This document shows, piece after piece, positions 42,576 to 51,155 of a DNA stretch of 64,000 bases. Under the pieces are notes generated by a model. It was not told the origin of the DNA, searched no databases, and worked only from the letters and a program-made list of their open reading frames with translations. Every line of letters begins with the position of its first letter. Within the stretch, counting starts at the first letter, position 1. Where the stretch lies: assembly GCA_002898215.1 (NCBI GenBank), contig BEIF01000001.1, positions 291,501-355,500 on the forward strand, written 5' to 3'. A program made the translations under genes and the position numbers. The DNA comes from a bacterium HR29. Its GTDB lineage: Bacteria > Chloroflexota > Dehalococcoidia > Tepidiformales > Tepidiformaceae.

Positions 42576-43625
42576 ATGGCCGTCAATCCCTCGACTGGGC
42601 AGGGTGAAGGGCTCGACCTTTCCTGGCTCGACCTGTACGACGACGCCGCCTCCGCCACCCCGAGCAAGAAGGGGATGACCCTCGCGGACATCAACCTCGG
42701 CCGGTACTCGGCCGAAGCCCGTGGCGCCGGCGACATGACCTTCCGCCTCCGCGGGGCGATTCCACGCCCCAACGCCCAGCGGTTCGGGCCGAACTACCAG
42801 TCGAAAGCGGACGTGTGGGCCGAGAACTGCCTCATGCTCTACGAGGAGGCGGTCCAACGACAGTGGTCCTCGGCCCGCGATATTCCCTGGGAGACGCTCG
42901 AACCGCTGCCCGATGACATCGAGCGGGCCATGTGCCAGCTCTGCACCATGCTCACGGAGGTCGAGTTCATCGCCGGCGACGTCCCCGGTCAGTGGCTCCC
43001 CTTCGTGAGCGCCCAGGATTACGAGGCCGGTCTCTTCCTCATGACCCAAATCATGGACGAGGCGCGCCACACCGACGTCTTCCGGAAGCGAGCCCTTGCC
43101 AACGGGGGCGGCCTCCTGGCCCAGGGTGCGGGGCTCGGCCTGCGAACGCTCATCGAGGCGCGGGACTTCACGGAGATGTCCGTCCTCATGCACATCCAGG
43201 CCGAAGGCTTCGTCCAGTCGATGTTCCGCATGGGCGAGCTGATCGGGAAGACGGAAGCCGACAAGCGGATCTTCCGCATGAGCGCACAGGATGAATCCCG
43301 GCATCTCGCCTTCGGCGTGATGCACCTGAAGTACGTCCTCGATACCGAGCCGGAGCGCCGCGAGGAGATCCACCACTACCTCGACAAGGCCGAGGGGGAT
43401 GCCGCCGGGGGCGGCTCGGGCGATGTCACCTTCCCGCCCGTCTTCGAAGCGCTCTGCATCCTCCTCGGAGGCGGCAAGGACAAGTTCGACGAGGGTGTGC
43501 AGAAGTTCCTCCTCCTTCGCAAGCGGCAGGTGAACGAGTACCTCCACCGCCTCGAGGTTGCCGGGCTCGGCGACCGCCGGCAGCGCGTGGGTCCGCTGCT
43601 CCGTCAGTTCGTCGAGGCTGCCTGA
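42576..43625 (+). CDS. Ferritin-like di-iron oxygenase/oxidase (R2-like)
   Basis: A 349-residue all-helical protein with a complete carboxylate-bridged di-iron site: E128 or E130 in LTEVEFIAG, E162-x-x-H165 in DEARHTDVF, E210 in HIQAEGFVQ and E240-x-x-H243 in DESRHLAFG. The 30-residue spacing between each Glu and the following ExxH is that of R2-like proteins. An O2-dependent oxidation is predicted, but no substrate is suggested by neighbours. No Tyr-radical or reductase partner is encoded nearby. ATG at 42576 follows GGGAG. It ends 13 bases before a paralogue that lacks most of these ligands. Confidence 0.85.
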   Translation: MAVNPSTGQGEGLDLSWLDLYDDAASATPSKKGMTLADINLGRYSAEARGAGDMTFRLRGAIPRPNAQRFGPNYQSKADVWAENCLMLYEEAVQRQWSSARDIPWETLEPLPDDIERAMCQLCTMLTEVEFIAGDVPGQWLPFVSAQDYEAGLFLMTQIMDEARHTDVFRKRALANGGGLLAQGAGLGLRTLIEARDFTEMSVLMHIQAEGFVQSMFRMGELIGKTEADKRIFRMSAQDESRHLAFGVMHLKYVLDTEPERREEIHHYLDKAEGDAAGGGSGDVTFPPVFEALCILLGGGKDKFDEGVQKFLLLRKRQVNEYLHRLEVAGLGDRRQRVGPLLRQFVEAA

Positions 43626-43638
43626 GGAGTCCGTCGCC

Positions 43639-44868
43639 ATGTCCGAAGCACCCTCCGCGCCCCGCACGGTCGAGGTCCCCCAGGAAGCGCGCGATCGCGC
43701 CCGTGAGCTCGGCTGGGAGGACGGGCTTATCGAGCTTGCCCTTCAGCAGGGACACACCCTCCAGGAGGTGTGGCAAGCGCTCCGCGCCGGGGTCACAGGC
43801 GAGCAGGCGAAGATGTACCTTGCCCGTGGCGCCCGGGTCGTCCGCCCCGACTTCTGGTGGATGCGGGTGCCGACCGAGTGGGGTATCCGCGTGCGCCCGA
43901 AAGACCCGGCCATGGGCCTGCAGCTCAGCGACCTCATGGTCGGCACCTACGGTGACGTCCCGGACGTGTGGACCAACCGCTCGGAGATCGCCCGCGGCTC
44001 CTGGCCGAACCCCGTCGTCGAGGACATGGGGTACACGATCTTCGAGAAGGCGATCGTTTGGGCCGATTGCGTCGTGCCCTTGTACGAGATCGCGATTCGG
44101 GACCGCTGGGCGGCCGCGACGGACCTTCCTTGGAGTACCCTCGAACCCTTACCCACCGACATCGAACGCGCCGTTTGCCAATTCCTCACCGAGCAGAGCG
44201 AGCGGGCCTACTTCGAGGCGACGATGTGGGCGGGCTGGCTCCCGGAGATCAGCTACGGCTTCCTCGAGCTGAAGCTGTTCCTTTCCACGGTGATCTTCGA
44301 CCTCGCCCGGCACTCCGAGGCCTTCCGGAAGCGCGCCCTTGCCAACGGCGGCGGCCTGGGCCTCCAGGCCCCTACCGACTACAACCGTATCGTGAAGGAG
44401 GCGCGGACGTTCCCCGAGCTCGCAGCGGTGCTCTTCGTGCAGGACAGCATGCTCCTCACCCTCTTCCGGCACGGTGAGCGCATCGCCCAGAACCAGCTCG
44501 AGCGTCAGCTCTACGCCCTCTGCGCTCGGGACCGCGAGCGCCTCGTGGAGTATCAGGTGGAGCGGCTGAAGCACTTCCTGTACAAGATGCCCGACCGGCG
44601 GGAGGAGCAGAACCTCTACTTCAGCAAGGCCGAGGGCCGCATCGCGAAGGAGTGGCGCGACCCCGCGGTTTGGGAACCGCTTGCCATCCTGCTCGGAGGC
44701 GGCACCGATCGCATCGAGGAGGGGCGGCGCATGCTGCTCGAGCTGCGGAAGGCCCAGGTCGACGACTACGTGGCCAACCTCCGCCGTGCCACCTTCGAGC
44801 GGAAGAGCCTGAACGGCCGCCTGGTGGCCATCTTCGAGGAGGCGACAGCGCCCACCGCTACCGCCTGA
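43639..44868 (+). CDS. Degenerate di-iron paralogue, putative non-catalytic partner subunit
   Basis: A 409-residue paralogue of the preceding protein; they share LPxDIERAxCQ, an RHxxxFRKRALANGGG block and similar C-termini. Aligned by eye, ligand E130 becomes A190, E162 becomes L222 (DLARH), E210 becomes D269 or S270, E240 becomes R299 and H243 becomes L302; only E188 and H225 remain. It should not hold a di-iron centre. An extra N-terminal helical domain of about 70 residues (ELGWEDGLIELALQQGHTLQ) precedes the core. It begins 13 bases after the first gene, so a heteromer like the alpha/beta subunits of bacterial multicomponent monooxygenases is inferred. Confidence 0.85.
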   Translation: MSEAPSAPRTVEVPQEARDRARELGWEDGLIELALQQGHTLQEVWQALRAGVTGEQAKMYLARGARVVRPDFWWMRVPTEWGIRVRPKDPAMGLQLSDLMVGTYGDVPDVWTNRSEIARGSWPNPVVEDMGYTIFEKAIVWADCVVPLYEIAIRDRWAAATDLPWSTLEPLPTDIERAVCQFLTEQSERAYFEATMWAGWLPEISYGFLELKLFLSTVIFDLARHSEAFRKRALANGGGLGLQAPTDYNRIVKEARTFPELAAVLFVQDSMLLTLFRHGERIAQNQLERQLYALCARDRERLVEYQVERLKHFLYKMPDRREEQNLYFSKAEGRIAKEWRDPAVWEPLAILLGGGTDRIEEGRRMLLELRKAQVDDYVANLRRATFERKSLNGRLVAIFEEATAPTATA

Positions 44869-44896
44869 CGCCTGCGGGGGCGACGAGTCCATTTGT

Positions 44897-44932
44897 GGCG
44901 GGAGCGCGATGGTAGGGGGGCGCGCTCCCGCC
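44897..44932 (+). terminator. Hairpin after the di-iron gene pair
   Basis: A perfect 12-bp stem GGCGGGAGCGCG/CGCGCTCCCGCC with a 12-nt loop begins 28 bases after the paralogue stop. No U-run follows, but stability and placement fit a terminator shared with the convergent small gene. Confidence 0.65.
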
Positions 44933-45049
44933 TCGCTCTCGCGCGCAGGTCTTTCGAAGCGGGCTGGCTCACCGGAACGGGAGGCGCTCCAGCCGGGTGC
45001 GGCACCGGGGCGGGAGCCTCTCCGGAGCACGTCTCCGGACCAGGCCGGC

Positions 45050-45283
45050 TCACGGGAACGGATTGCTACTGGCGTCCCCGTGGGGCTCGTCCGCGATCCC
45101 CAAGAGGCGCCGGCGAGCGCGCTCGTACCGCTCCTTCGCCCGGGCTTCGCGGTTGAGCAGCCCCTTCAGGGCCGGCGGCGCCAGCGGTTTGCCTTCCAAC
45201 AGCACGCTGTGTAGCCGTTCGAGCTGACTCATCCAGGCGGCGAAGGCTTCCCGGTACTCCCGCGCCGCTTCGTCGTCCCTCAT
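45050..45283 (-). CDS. Small hypothetical helical protein
   Basis: A 77-residue charged, helical product (EAAREYREAFAAWMSQLERL, then NREARAKERYERARRRLLG) without signal peptide or known domain. The composition is protein-like rather than shadow-like, and ATG at 45283 has GGGAG eight bases upstream. It faces the di-iron pair tail to tail. I do not recognise it; a coiled-coil or nucleoid-type role would be a guess. Confidence 0.55.
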   Translation of the reverse strand: MRDDEAAREYREAFAAWMSQLERLHSVLLEGKPLAPPALKGLLNREARAKERYERARRRLLGIADEPHGDASSNPFP

Positions 45284-45346
45284 CGGCCATGCTCCCTGTC
45301 GGAATTCGTTACCGTCCTCTCGCGGTAAAGGCCGAAACGCCGTTTC

Positions 45347-47029
45347 ATGGTGAACGTGGAGATGCGCATCGTCACCGAGCGGCCGGCGGCGCCCCCAGCC
45401 TCACGAGAAGATACCGGAACGGTCGTCAGGGCGGCCAGCAGGGAGACGGCTAGGCGCCGGGCCTGGGGCATCCTCTTGCTGGCGGCGCAGGCGCTCGGCG
45501 CGGCGACGGCGATGCGGCTGGCCTTCGTGCTGCCGAGCTCCTTCCCCCTCAACGATGGCGGGTTGTTCTACGCCATGGCTCGCGACCTTGAGGCCTCGGG
45601 TTTCCGGCTTCCAGCCGAGACGTCGTACAACGGCGGGCTGCCGTTCGCCTATCCACCGCTCGGCATCTACCTCGCTGCCGCCCTGGATCGCCTCGGCCCC
45701 TGGTCCCTCATCGACGTCATGCGCTTCCTTCCGATGTCCCTGAGCGTGCTCGCCGTGGGGGTCTTCGCGCTGCTCGCCGGCGAGCTGTTCAGGCCCCGGC
45801 ACCTGGCGTGGATTGCGGCACTCTGGTTCGCTCTCCTCCCCATGGCCTATGTCTGGGTGATCATGGGTGGCGGCGTTACGAGGGCTGTCGGACAGCTCTT
45901 CTCCCTCCTCGCCCTCTGGCAGGCGGTGCGGCTGGCCAGGACGGGGGGACGGAGGCCGGTCGTGGGCCTTGGTGCCTTCGCCGGGCTGACGCTGCTCTCT
46001 CACCCCGAAGCGGCGTGGTTCGTCGCCTACTCCGTTCCACTGGTGTGGCTCGCTTTCGACCGCAGCCGCGCCGGATTCTTCCGCTTCGCCATGGCGGGCG
46101 CGCTCGGCCTCGCCATCGCGGCCCCGTGGCTCGCCACGGTGGGAGCTCGGCACGGGGTCGACCTTCTCCGTCCTGCTGCCGATTCGGGTTGGCCGTGGTA
46201 CGCGGGATTGGTGCGCCTCGCCCACCTCGACGTTACCCGCGAGCCCTTCTTCCCTCTCATCGGCGCGTTGGCCTTGGTCGGTGCCTACCGGACCCTTCTC
46301 CGCGGCGAATGGTTCTTGGCCGCTTGGGTGGTGCTTGCCCACCTTGCACAGGCCCGCGCTGCAGACCAGCGGGCAGTGGTTCCCATCGCGCTCCTGGCGG
46401 CCGTGGGCGTCGCCGACCTCGCCGCGCTCGCGGCGACGGCACTCCGCGAGAGGCTCGTGGCGGACTGGGACCCTCGATCTCTCGCCCGTCCGGCAGGGGG
46501 AGCGGTGGCAGCCGCAGCGGTGCCCATCGCGCTGTTCACTGCCTTCACGACGCTCGAGGCGTATCGGCCCCTGCTGAGCGGGCTACCCGGGGCAGAGCGC
46601 ACCGCGATGGCGGTGGTCGCCGAACGCACCCCGCGCGACGCCTCCTTCGCCGTGGTTACGGGTGACCGCTGGTTCGGGAGCGACCGCACGACCGAGTGGT
46701 TTCCCGCGTTAACGGGACGGCAGGCGGTCAACGTCGTCCAGGGGTACGAATGGACGGGTGAGTTCGCCGAGCGCATTAGACGGCACGACGCCCTCCAAGC
46801 GTGTACCGTGCAGGGGTCGATGTGTCTTGAGCTCTGGGCGGCCGTCTTCGATGCGGACTTCGATTACGTGTACATCGCCAAGCGGCCCTTCTTCGCCGCC
46901 GGCGTGTTAGTCGACGGCACCGGAGCGCTCCAGGCGATCGTGCGGAACAGCCCGCGCTACTTGGTGCTGTATGACGGTCCTGGCGCCCTCATCGCCAAGC
47001 GGTTGAGCACGTCGCCGCAGCTCCCTTAG
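45347..47029 (+). CDS. Polytopic membrane protein, GT-C glycosyltransferase-like
   Basis: A 560-residue integral membrane protein with about ten hydrophobic helices and a soluble C-terminal domain of about 140 residues. The first luminal loop contains LNDGGLFYAMARDLEASG, the position and acidic character of the GT-C (GT39/GT83-type) catalytic loop. A charged, Pro-rich N-terminal stretch of about 38 residues precedes helix 1. Such enzymes move sugars from polyprenyl-phosphate donors to lipids or proteins; donor and acceptor are unknown. Its last 123 bases overlap the end of the convergent membrane-protein gene. Confidence 0.75.
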   Translation: MVNVEMRIVTERPAAPPASREDTGTVVRAASRETARRRAWGILLLAAQALGAATAMRLAFVLPSSFPLNDGGLFYAMARDLEASGFRLPAETSYNGGLPFAYPPLGIYLAAALDRLGPWSLIDVMRFLPMSLSVLAVGVFALLAGELFRPRHLAWIAALWFALLPMAYVWVIMGGGVTRAVGQLFSLLALWQAVRLARTGGRRPVVGLGAFAGLTLLSHPEAAWFVAYSVPLVWLAFDRSRAGFFRFAMAGALGLAIAAPWLATVGARHGVDLLRPAADSGWPWYAGLVRLAHLDVTREPFFPLIGALALVGAYRTLLRGEWFLAAWVVLAHLAQARAADQRAVVPIALLAAVGVADLAALAATALRERLVADWDPRSLARPAGGAVAAAAVPIALFTAFTTLEAYRPLLSGLPGAERTAMAVVAERTPRDASFAVVTGDRWFGSDRTTEWFPALTGRQAVNVVQGYEWTGEFAERIRRHDALQACTVQGSMCLELWAAVFDADFDYVYIAKRPFFAAGVLVDGTGALQAIVRNSPRYLVLYDGPGALIAKRLSTSPQLP

Positions 47030-48040
47030 GAGGAGCAGGGCGAGGGCCGGGAGGTAGATCCCCAGCACTACCCAGGGGCCGGCTGTTTCGGGCGATGTCC
47101 CCGCGCGGGTGTCTCCGTCGGGCAGCAGCCGCCACAGGGTGTAGCCGACCCAGCTCGATGCCACCAGGCTGAGGCTTTCGCCCCACCCCCTCACCACGAG
47201 CCACACGGGGAGCTGGTCGTAGAACCAGAGCCGCTGCGGCAGAAGGCAGAGCACCAGGAAGAGGCGGCCGTCGCGCTCCCTCCACAACCAGAAGGCCAAC
47301 AGCAGCAGCGGCCCCGGGAGCACCGCCAGCGGCATTCGGTACTGTGGGCCCGCCAGGCGCAGGTTCGCCATCCATTCGATGGGCCAGGAGGGCATCACCG
47401 CGAGACTGAGGAGCGCTGTTCCCGCAAGGAGCGCCAGTCCCAGGGGCGTTCGCCTGCGAAGCAGCGCTACCACGCCCACGTTCGGTTTGCAGAGCGCGAG
47501 CGGCGAGAGCAACGGCAGGAACGCCGCTGCCATCACCAGCGGCGACCATTGTGCGACGGTCGCTGCGACGTAGTACGGTGCGCTGATGAAGAGCGGCAGG
47601 AGGTACGGCGCCCGCCGGGCGACTCCGAACGCTAACAGGCCCGACCCCACAGCGAAGAAGAGCGCCCCGGCCAGCTCCCATGGCAGACCGACGAACGGCA
47701 GCGCGGCCAGCAGTGCGGGCAGCGGGTAGAAGAGCGGCGCGTCGAACGGGTAGGGGAGGTAGGGAGCGAGCGCGGGGTCGTCGTACGGGTTCTCCCCCGC
47801 GAGCAGGCGCTGCACCCCTCGGAGCGCCCAGGTGAAGTCGGCGGCCAGCTCTCCACGTGCCGCTAGGCTCTGGTAGCAGAGGGCGAACCCACCACAGGCG
47901 GCCAGCACTGCCACGGCCGCGGCCAGGGTTGTCGGCCACCCGCGGGCCTCCGCGTCGGGGTCCTCCGACGCGAGCCTGGGGAGGATCGCTCGGCGGCGGT
48001 CCCAGAGGGCCCGCACCTCTTCCAGAGCGCGCGGAACCAA
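46907..48040 (-). CDS. Polytopic membrane protein, DUF2029/GT87-like
   Basis: A 377-residue membrane protein with about nine hydrophobic helices. The loop RGVQRLLAGENPYDDPALAP with PYPFDAPLFYPLPALL resembles the first luminal loop of the GT87/DUF2029 mannosyltransferase-like family. TTG at 48040 is the longest start and has no Shine-Dalgarno; an internal GTG nine codons on is possible. The last 40 or so residues, after LLLLRELRRR, are read antisense to the neighbouring gene and look non-conserved, so they are probably a read-through tail. Lipid-linked sugar transfer is a family-level inference. Confidence 0.65.
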   Translation of the reverse strand: MVPRALEEVRALWDRRRAILPRLASEDPDAEARGWPTTLAAAVAVLAACGGFALCYQSLAARGELAADFTWALRGVQRLLAGENPYDDPALAPYLPYPFDAPLFYPLPALLAALPFVGLPWELAGALFFAVGSGLLAFGVARRAPYLLPLFISAPYYVAATVAQWSPLVMAAAFLPLLSPLALCKPNVGVVALLRRRTPLGLALLAGTALLSLAVMPSWPIEWMANLRLAGPQYRMPLAVLPGPLLLLAFWLWRERDGRLFLVLCLLPQRLWFYDQLPVWLVVRGWGESLSLVASSWVGYTLWRLLPDGDTRAGTSPETAGPWVVLGIYLPALALLLLRELRRRAQPLGDEGARTVIQHQVARAVPHDRLERSGAVD

Positions 48041-48883
48041 TCGACCGGCGATCCCGATCGAACGACGTTCGGACCAGGTGGTCAGGGCCGCCCCTCCGTC
48101 GCGTGCTCTGGCGACGGCCTGCCTCGCCGTTCGCCTCCTCGATCGGGACCCTACGGCTGGAGTCCCTTGTGCGCAATCGCGGGGTCAGGAACGGTTACCG
48201 AACCGACCCGTACCAGCGGCATCTGACGACCGCCCGAGGGGCCGATCGCTCGACGCGGGCGCTTGGAGCACCTACGCGCGCACTTCTCCGCGCCCGCACC
48301 AAGGGGAACTGGCGAAGAGCCGACCCGGTGTGCACGGGCCGGAAGTACGCCCCCGAGCCCGCTCCAGCCCTTCCGCTGCAAACTCGTGCGGCGCGTGCTC
48401 CCGGGTGTCGCGATGGGTCGGAAAGACGGAAGCCCGGCAGATTTCGCCGCCGCGGTCGACCGCACGAGTTGCGAACGGAGGGCGATAAGGAGACGACACT
48501 CGGACCACCTACGGGAGAGGTCTCCAGCCGACGTCTTCCAGGCGAGCAGGCGTGTCTTCCCGAGCGGCTGGCCCCGACCGACCGCGAGGTGCCTCGGTCC
48601 TCAGCCCGAGCACCGCTCGAATCACGTACCGCCCGCCAACGACTCGCGGAGGGGCGACCGGTCGGATACGACGTGCACCCTCCAGGAGCCGAGCGCCTCC
48701 GGACCATCCCCCTCTATCAGGAGCATCCAGGTCACAGGCCGGCCGACTTTGAACAAACGTTCGGCCGCGAGGGGCCATGGTGGCCGGCGCAGCCGCCGCC
48801 TAGAAGGCGATGGCGACAAAACGTCATCAGGTGTCGCGATAGCGTCCGACAATCACACCCTAGCTCCGCACGAGGTGACAGCG
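48041..48883. other. 843-base gap without recognisable genes
   Basis: All six frames contain open stretches, but translations are Arg/Ser/Pro-rich, lack hydrophobic cores and match no family; codon-position bias fades here compared with the flanks. No tRNA or CRISPR-type repeat is visible. The only structure I see is an 11-bp inverted repeat at 48381-48470. The stretch may be a decayed gene, a structured RNA or simple spacer. Confidence 0.5.
48381..48470. repeat. 11-bp inverted repeat inside the gene-poor gap
   Basis: AACTCGTGCGG at 48381-48391 and its exact complement CCGCACGAGTT at 48460-48470 are 68 bases apart. As RNA they could close a large stem-loop on either strand. Function unknown; chance occurrence cannot be excluded. 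Confidence 0.4.
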
Positions 48884-49519
48884 ATGGATCGATTGGCAGG
48901 GCTCTGGCGCTGGTACCGCGGCCGTCGGCGCCGCACACAGTGGCTCCTCGGCGTCGGGGCCGCGGTCGTCATCTTGGCCATCGTCAGTGCCGCGAGCGGC
49001 AGCGGGGGTGAGGAGTCATCCGCTCCGCCGGCCGCGCCGGCCGATGCCACGCCTATGGCGACGGCCACCGCCACGCCGACTCCCACTCCGACGAACACGC
49101 CGACACCGGCACCGTCGCCCACGCCGACGCCCGACGAGGGGGAGGCGGCCTATCGGGCGGCGCTGCTGCGCGAGCTCCCTCCCATCAGCGACGCCCTCAC
49201 CGAGCTCGGCCGGCTGATGAGCGAGGCGGGAGAGCAGCCCACGAGGATCCTGCAATCCGACTGGCGGTTCAACGTGGCCGCGCAGCTCGCCGTCATCCAG
49301 GTTGGCGCCGACCGCATCCGCGGGCTCACGCCGCCGCCTCGATTCGCCGATGCCCACGCCGACCTCGCGGCCGCGATGGACTTGCTCGACGAGGCGTCGA
49401 CCGAGCTCGCCCGCGGCATCGACACCCTCGACGCGGCGCGCATCACCCGCGCCGCGGACCTTCTCCGGCAGGCGACGGAGAAGATCCAATCCGCGACGGC
49501 GAAGCTCCCGCGGCAGTGA
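48884..49519 (+). CDS. Membrane-anchored protein with Pro/Thr linker and helical domain
   Basis: A 211-residue protein. A basic N-terminus (WRWYRGRRRRTQ) leads into one membrane helix (LLGVGAAVVILAIVSAAS, about residues 21-38), then a long Ala/Thr/Pro linker of about 45 residues and an external helical domain (ISDALTELGRLMSEAG, ADLAAAMDLLDEASTELARG). The signal-anchor topology puts the helices outside the cell. I recognise no family; similar TP-linker proteins are common in Chloroflexota. ATG at 48884 has GAGGTGACAGCG upstream. Confidence 0.75.
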   Translation: MDRLAGLWRWYRGRRRRTQWLLGVGAAVVILAIVSAASGSGGEESSAPPAAPADATPMATATATPTPTPTNTPTPAPSPTPTPDEGEAAYRAALLRELPPISDALTELGRLMSEAGEQPTRILQSDWRFNVAAQLAVIQVGADRIRGLTPPPRFADAHADLAAAMDLLDEASTELARGIDTLDAARITRAADLLRQATEKIQSATAKLPRQ

Positions 49520-49653
49520 GATGGGAGGCTCGGTTCGAGCGACGCAGTGAGCGGACGTGGCGCGAGTGGGGAGCTCGTGGGCGAACGATTGCCCACCGGT
49601 AGCCAAGACAGGCGAGAGCGGCCCTCGCGGAGGCCCGTCTTGGATTCGGTTCG

Positions 49654-49730
49654 TGGTAGCGCGTGCGGGATTCGAACCCGCGATCTCCGCCTTGAAAGGG
49701 CGGCGTCCTAGGCCTCTAGACGAACGCGCC
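49654..49730 (-). tRNA. tRNA-Glu (anticodon TTC)
   Basis: The minus strand folds as a tRNA with acceptor GGCGCGT/ACGCGCT (terminal G-U), anticodon stem CCGCC/GGCGG and loop CTTTCAA (anticodon TTC), T-loop GGTTCGAATCC, discriminator A and encoded CCA. It differs at only a few positions from the tRNA-Glu(CTC) at 51156-51232, which has the opposite orientation. Confidence 0.97.
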
Positions 49731-49769
49731 ACCCGCGAAGCCAGGGTAGCATGGGCCCGCTCTCACGAG

Positions 49770-51101
49770 CTATCGGGGAGCGATCGCCTCCAGCGCGGAC
49801 CGGGCAATGCCCGGCGCGTCGGCGATGGCGAGGAGCACCCTCCGCGCCTCACGGAGGAGGGCGAACTCGCGGCCGTCGGGCAATACCGCCACGGCCACGG
49901 CGCCCGCCTCGACCGTGCGGCCGCCGGAGCGTTCGAGCAGGAGCGACACGGCTGCGGCGGCCGCTTCGGCATCCCCTTGCTGCTCGAACCGGATCTCGAA
50001 GACGGCCAGGTGCGACGTCCCGTCGGTGTACACCGCGTAGGCGTCCCCCGACCACCCGGCCGCTGCCGCCCCGGCGTCGGCAGCGCCCAGTCGGAGCTGG
50101 AGGAAGTTCCGAAGGCTGAACTCGCCGAACTGGCCGCCCGACTCCCGGCGCCACGTGCTGGCCAGCGCGGCCCGGGGGTCGGGCTCTGGAACCGCTTCGG
50201 GTGCCCACGCACTCGCCACCAGGTCCGGGTGCAAGATCACGCTCGTGGCCAGAGGCGGCTCCCGAAGGTAGGAGTCGAGCTTCGCCCAGCCGTGGCCTTC
50301 GACAACGGCACGAGCCCAATCGGCGCCCGTCGTGTACGGGAAGTAGAGCTCCCGGAGGATGGATGGCGGCACATCCCCGGTCTGTCCCCGCTCGAGCTCG
50401 GCGCGTACGAGGGCGAAGGTCCGTCCTATCGGCAGCCAAGCGCCCCGGCGCCCCCGGTAGAGAACCGAAGTGTAGACGGCATCGCCCTCGACCGCGGCCG
50501 TCCAGGCCAGGTTCCGGTCGAGATTCTCCACCACACGGCGGTAGGTCTCGCCCAGGTCGAAGCGCGCGTCTTGAATCGCGTGGACGAACTCGTGGGCGAG
50601 CGTCTCCAGTTCGTCGGGCGTCAGGTCCGCCGGATCGGGAGCCTCGTATCCGTCGCGGACGATCCAGAGGGTGTCGTGGTCGGGGGAGTACAGCCCGAGC
50701 ACAGCGGTCGCGCCGAACGAGCGGTAGATGTCGAGGTAGTTCTGGTCGGTGCGGAGGTGGCCGAGCAGCCGGTACAGGGTCGTGGTTTCCGCAAACCAGC
50801 GGCGGTCTTCGTCGGTGAGGAGGTCGTCGAGCAGCGCCGGGAGGTCGGCTCGGGCCACGAAGCGGATGTAAAGGTCGGCCGGCGCAGGGAGCCCTCGCAG
50901 CCGCGCGACCTCGGCCAAGATCTCCCGGTAGGCGGTGTCCGTAGACGGTGTGGGGCTGGCGGTCGCGGTCGGTGCTGCCGTCGGCTCCGAGGTCGTCGGC
51001 GGTGCTCCCGTTGCAGCAGGCGGTGCGGGTGTCCGTGGGCCGCAAGCCGCGAGGGCGAGGATGAGGAGGAGGAAGAGGGCGAACGTACGGAGGACGGTCA
51101 C
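49770..51101 (-). CDS. Secreted lipoprotein with a zinc metalloprotease (HExxH) domain
   Basis: A 443-residue lipoprotein. GTG at 51101 begins a signal peptide ending in LALAAC (Cys about residue 18), followed by a Pro/Thr/Ala linker of about 35 residues. The catalytic domain has the gluzincin motif TLAHEFVHAIQD (HEFVH) and, about 35 residues on, AAVEGDAVYTS, whose Glu is a good third zinc ligand. The C-terminal part is mixed alpha/beta. The frame continues upstream, but only through the tRNA-Glu(CTC) gene, so that extension is false. Extracellular peptide hydrolysis is predicted; the substrate is unknown. Confidence 0.82.
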   Translation of the reverse strand: MTVLRTFALFLLLILALAACGPRTPAPPAATGAPPTTSEPTAAPTATASPTPSTDTAYREILAEVARLRGLPAPADLYIRFVARADLPALLDDLLTDEDRRWFAETTTLYRLLGHLRTDQNYLDIYRSFGATAVLGLYSPDHDTLWIVRDGYEAPDPADLTPDELETLAHEFVHAIQDARFDLGETYRRVVENLDRNLAWTAAVEGDAVYTSVLYRGRRGAWLPIGRTFALVRAELERGQTGDVPPSILRELYFPYTTGADWARAVVEGHGWAKLDSYLREPPLATSVILHPDLVASAWAPEAVPEPDPRAALASTWRRESGGQFGEFSLRNFLQLRLGAADAGAAAAGWSGDAYAVYTDGTSHLAVFEIRFEQQGDAEAAAAAVSLLLERSGGRTVEAGAVAVAVLPDGREFALLREARRVLLAIADAPGIARSALEAIAPR

Positions 51102-51113
51102 GATGGCTGCATT

Positions 51114-51143
51114 TTGCCGGTTCGAGGCGCCGTCGGGTATCCT
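51114..51143 (+). promoter_or_regulatory. Promoter of tRNA-Glu(CTC)
   Basis: TTGCCG (51114-51119), an 18-base spacer and TATCCT (51138-51143) lie 12 bases before the tRNA. TTGCCG also serves as -35 at 20070-20075 and TATCCT as -10 of tRNA-Val, so the elements recur in this genome. Confidence 0.65.
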
Positions 51144-51155
51144 GGAGGTCCACGG

